Shown one piece after another: positions 62,546 through 64,000 of a stretch of DNA of 64,000 bases. The translations under genes were made by a program, and so were the position numbers. Where the stretch lies: the NCBI RefSeq assembly GCF_014207235.1, contig NZ_JACHDA010000005.1, positions 306,360-370,359 on the forward strand. The letters run 5' to 3'. The stretch comes from Sphingopyxis sp. JAI128 (GTDB taxonomy: Bacteria > Pseudomonadota > Alphaproteobacteria > Sphingomonadales > Sphingomonadaceae). Under the pieces are notes generated by a model. That model ran no database searches, was not told the origin of the DNA, and saw only the letters and a program-made list of their open reading frames with translations. The first letter of the stretch is position 1; every line of letters begins with the position of its first letter.

Positions 62546-63262
62546 ATGGCATTGAAAGACCTCGTGGCAGATCGCAGCAAACTTACGGAAGCGGCGATTG
62601 AAGGAATTATAAGTGAGTACGTGCGGTACGATCCTGGCACATACGACGTAGTTCTGACGCCGGCCGGCCTCCAACTGAGCAACGATGCGAAAATCTTGGT
62701 GCTGCTGGTGGCGATGGCTGGTTGGCAATACGTCGTCGATGAAGTTCAGGTGGTGGACACGAAGCCGAGCGCGCTTGAACTCATGACTGGCATCCCGGGC
62801 GGAACCCTCCGGCCTACCCTGAAGAAATTGAAAGATGCTCATCTTATTGTCTCCACAACGGACGGCTACGCAGTTCGCGTTGCTAACCTTGACGCAATTG
62901 GTCGGATTGTAGGAGGCGAGAAGCCCGTCGCGCGGTCGCCGTCGCGCAAGTCCAAGCGGGCAATCAGCGGCAACGGAAAGAATGGAGAAGGCGACGAGGC
63001 GCCTGTCGACGGGCAGCCAGCTAAGGCGCGCAAAAAGAGCGGAGTTCCAATCCGCAGTTCTCTGGATCGTCTCGTCGAGAGCGGCTTCTTCGCCACCGAC
63101 CGCACCTTGAGCGATGTAGTCGCGCGCCTTCATGAAATGGCGATTATCGCCAAGACAACATCACTTTCCGGGCCGATCGCAGACATGGTGAGATCCGGCA
63201 AGCTGACACGCAAAAAGTTGTCAGAGGGCGGCAAGGATGTCTGGTCTTATAGGAGCGCATAA
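62546..63262 (+). CDS. unknown protein with two winged-helix-like regions (operon gene 2)
   Basis: 238 residues from the ATG at 62546 with GAGGGAG seven bases upstream. Residues ~35-125 (AKILVLLVAMAGWQYV, TGIPGGTLRPTLKKLKDAHLIV) and ~165-238 (SLDRLVESGFFATDRTLSDVVARLHEMAII, then MVRSGKLTRKKL and WSY) each have the helix-helix-wing pattern, joined by a Lys/Arg/Gly-rich linker. Possibly nucleic-acid-binding. The stop overlaps the next ATG by one base (TAATG). Confidence 0.7.
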   Translation: MALKDLVADRSKLTEAAIEGIISEYVRYDPGTYDVVLTPAGLQLSNDAKILVLLVAMAGWQYVVDEVQVVDTKPSALELMTGIPGGTLRPTLKKLKDAHLIVSTTDGYAVRVANLDAIGRIVGGEKPVARSPSRKSKRAISGNGKNGEGDEAPVDGQPAKARKKSGVPIRSSLDRLVESGFFATDRTLSDVVARLHEMAIIAKTTSLSGPIADMVRSGKLTRKKLSEGGKDVWSYRSA

Positions 63263-63910
63263 TGCGTGAAGCGATCATAGCAGACCTCTCGACAGTCGTT
63301 CCCGAAGTGCTCGCGAATGAGCTGTTGGAGACATACGAACAACTCGTCGCAAAGCACAGCGGCGGGGATTTCGAAGGGGCACTGGTAAAAGCAGGTCGCT
63401 TTGTCGAGCACACGCTGAGATTTATTGAACATGTCAGAACAGGTAAAACGCCTGTCGAGATCAAACAGGTTCAGGCCGCAATACGCACGATTGAGAACGA
63501 CACAAACTTGCAGGAGTCCCTCAGGTTTCTGATCCCTCGCGCCGCATATGGAATGATCTATGATCTTCGGAGCAAACGCGACGGAGTGCACGTAAAAGAA
63601 ATCGACCCAACCGCCATCGACGTTGCCCTCACCGTCGCAGCGGCGGGCTGGATCACGGCCGAGCTACTCCGGTTGTTCCACAAGTCGAGCGAGAAGGCTG
63701 TCGCGGATGCGATGACCGCCCTAACCCGCGGATGCATCCCTCTCATCGAATCGATTAATGGCGAAGTTTTTGTCGGCAAAAGTGTGCCGTCGAAGTTCGA
63801 AGTACTACTGCTGCTCGCTCACGCGAAGCCAAAAGGCCTAGGCCGCACTGCGCTCGGTTTAGCCGCAAAATGCAGTCAGCCGTCCGTGTCCACGTCGTTG
63901 AAGGCACTAG
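63262..63910 (+). pseudogene. HEPN-like protein gene interrupted by an IS element (operon gene 3)
   Basis: Starts at the ATG at 63262 (AGGAG six bases upstream). ~216 residues precede the IS boundary; beyond that the frame reads into IS sequence (GRVDKRDSQSGL...) with no stop before the edge. The central region IPRAAYGMIYDLRSKRDGVHVKEID carries Rx6H (R-SKRDGV-H), shown within DLRSKRDGVH, a pattern of HEPN ribonuclease-like domains, followed by an IDVALTVAAAGWITAELLRLFH helix. The C-terminal part again resembles a winged helix (GRTALGLAAKCSQPSVSTSL). Probably a defence or abortive-infection type protein; inactivated or truncated here. Confidence 0.62.
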
Positions 63911-64000
63911 GCCGTGTTGACAAAAGGGATTCCCAAAGCGGGCTGCGTCTGATTCAAGACTGCTTTTTGAGGAGCAGTCATGGGTCGCGGGGATTTGTCG
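63911..64000 (+). mobile_element. left end of an IS5-family (IS427-like) element
   Basis: A sharp change occurs after CTAG at 63907-63910: GCCGTGTTGACAAAAGGGAT is unlike the host gene and is followed 69 bases later by the start of a transposase. CTAG is a common target for this IS group. The right end lies beyond the window, so the inverted repeats and target duplication cannot be checked. Confidence 0.7.
63980..64000 (+). CDS. IS5-family transposase, first seven codons
   Basis: ATG at 63980 with GAGGAG six bases upstream, reading MGRGDLS, the stereotyped start of IS427-group transposase orfA (usually followed by D/T-x-E-W). Truncated by the window edge. Confidence 0.65.

Noticed and set aside
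1..64000. CRISPR arrays, tRNA or rRNA genes
   Set aside because: No regular repeat-spacer pattern, cloverleaf signature or rRNA-like stretch was seen on reading; a tRNAscan or Infernal run would be decisive.

Overview
The window looks like chromosome of an alphaproteobacterium of the Sphingomonadales, probably Sphingopyxis or a close relative. This is inferred from strong G/C at third codon positions, a large TonB receptor with no nearby Ton system, a paeninodin-type lasso peptide cluster, and sphingomonad-style exopolysaccharide (EPS) genes. No rRNA, tRNA or CRISPR was seen.

1-21.2 kb is catabolic. It opens with the end of a GPH-type transporter, then a class III CoA-transferase, an alpha/beta hydrolase, a flavin reductase and a small stress-responsive-type protein. 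Glutaryl-CoA dehydrogenase (gcdH) follows, divergent from a LysR gene. A second LysR gene precedes a tight run of aminotransferase (gabT-like), semialdehyde dehydrogenase (gabD-like), a three-part amino-acid/amine ABC importer, a cupin and an amine-oxidising FAD enzyme (puuB-like). Next come a TonB receptor, an exported amidohydrolase, a small exported protein, and mmsA with a divergent LysR gene. Together this reads as uptake and oxidation of amines, polyamines or omega-amino acids into the succinate/glutarate pools.

21.3-28.1 kb holds a system I do not recognise. A 907-residue protein joins a winged-helix DNA-binding domain, a Ser/Thr kinase, one membrane helix and a long TPR region. It is divergent from five genes for lipoproteins, exported proteins and a membrane protein. 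Two of these are paralogues, each with an internal duplication. A (GA)n microsatellite sits at the 5' end of the membrane-protein gene.

28.6-60.6 kb is a large EPS locus carrying a lasso peptide cluster. EPS genes cover GDP-mannose and UDP-glucose supply (manC, a PMM-like gene, manA, galU), priming (sugar transferase), three glycosyltransferases, Wzy-like polymerase, Wzx-like flippase, Wza-like export protein, tyrosine autokinase (Wzc-like), an outer-membrane barrel, two acyltransferases, a pyruvyl transferase, a SleB-type wall hydrolase and fructose-1,6-bisphosphatase. The lasso operon (minus strand, 36.5 to 31.0 kb) has a 49-codon precursor, B1, B2, cyclase C, an HprK-like kinase and an ABC exporter. 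The predicted core ends in Ser, as expected for paeninodin-type tail phosphorylation. A dyad motif, ATGTTGC-N3-GCAACAT or a GCTGC-N4-GCGAA variant, recurs in front of many EPS genes and also the lasso precursor. An XRE-type regulator gene in the locus lies beside three copies.

60.6-64 kb is accessory. It has a small membrane protein and a three-gene operon with winged-helix-like proteins and a HEPN-like Rx6H protein. The last gene is cut by the left end of an IS5-family (IS427-like) element that runs off the window.
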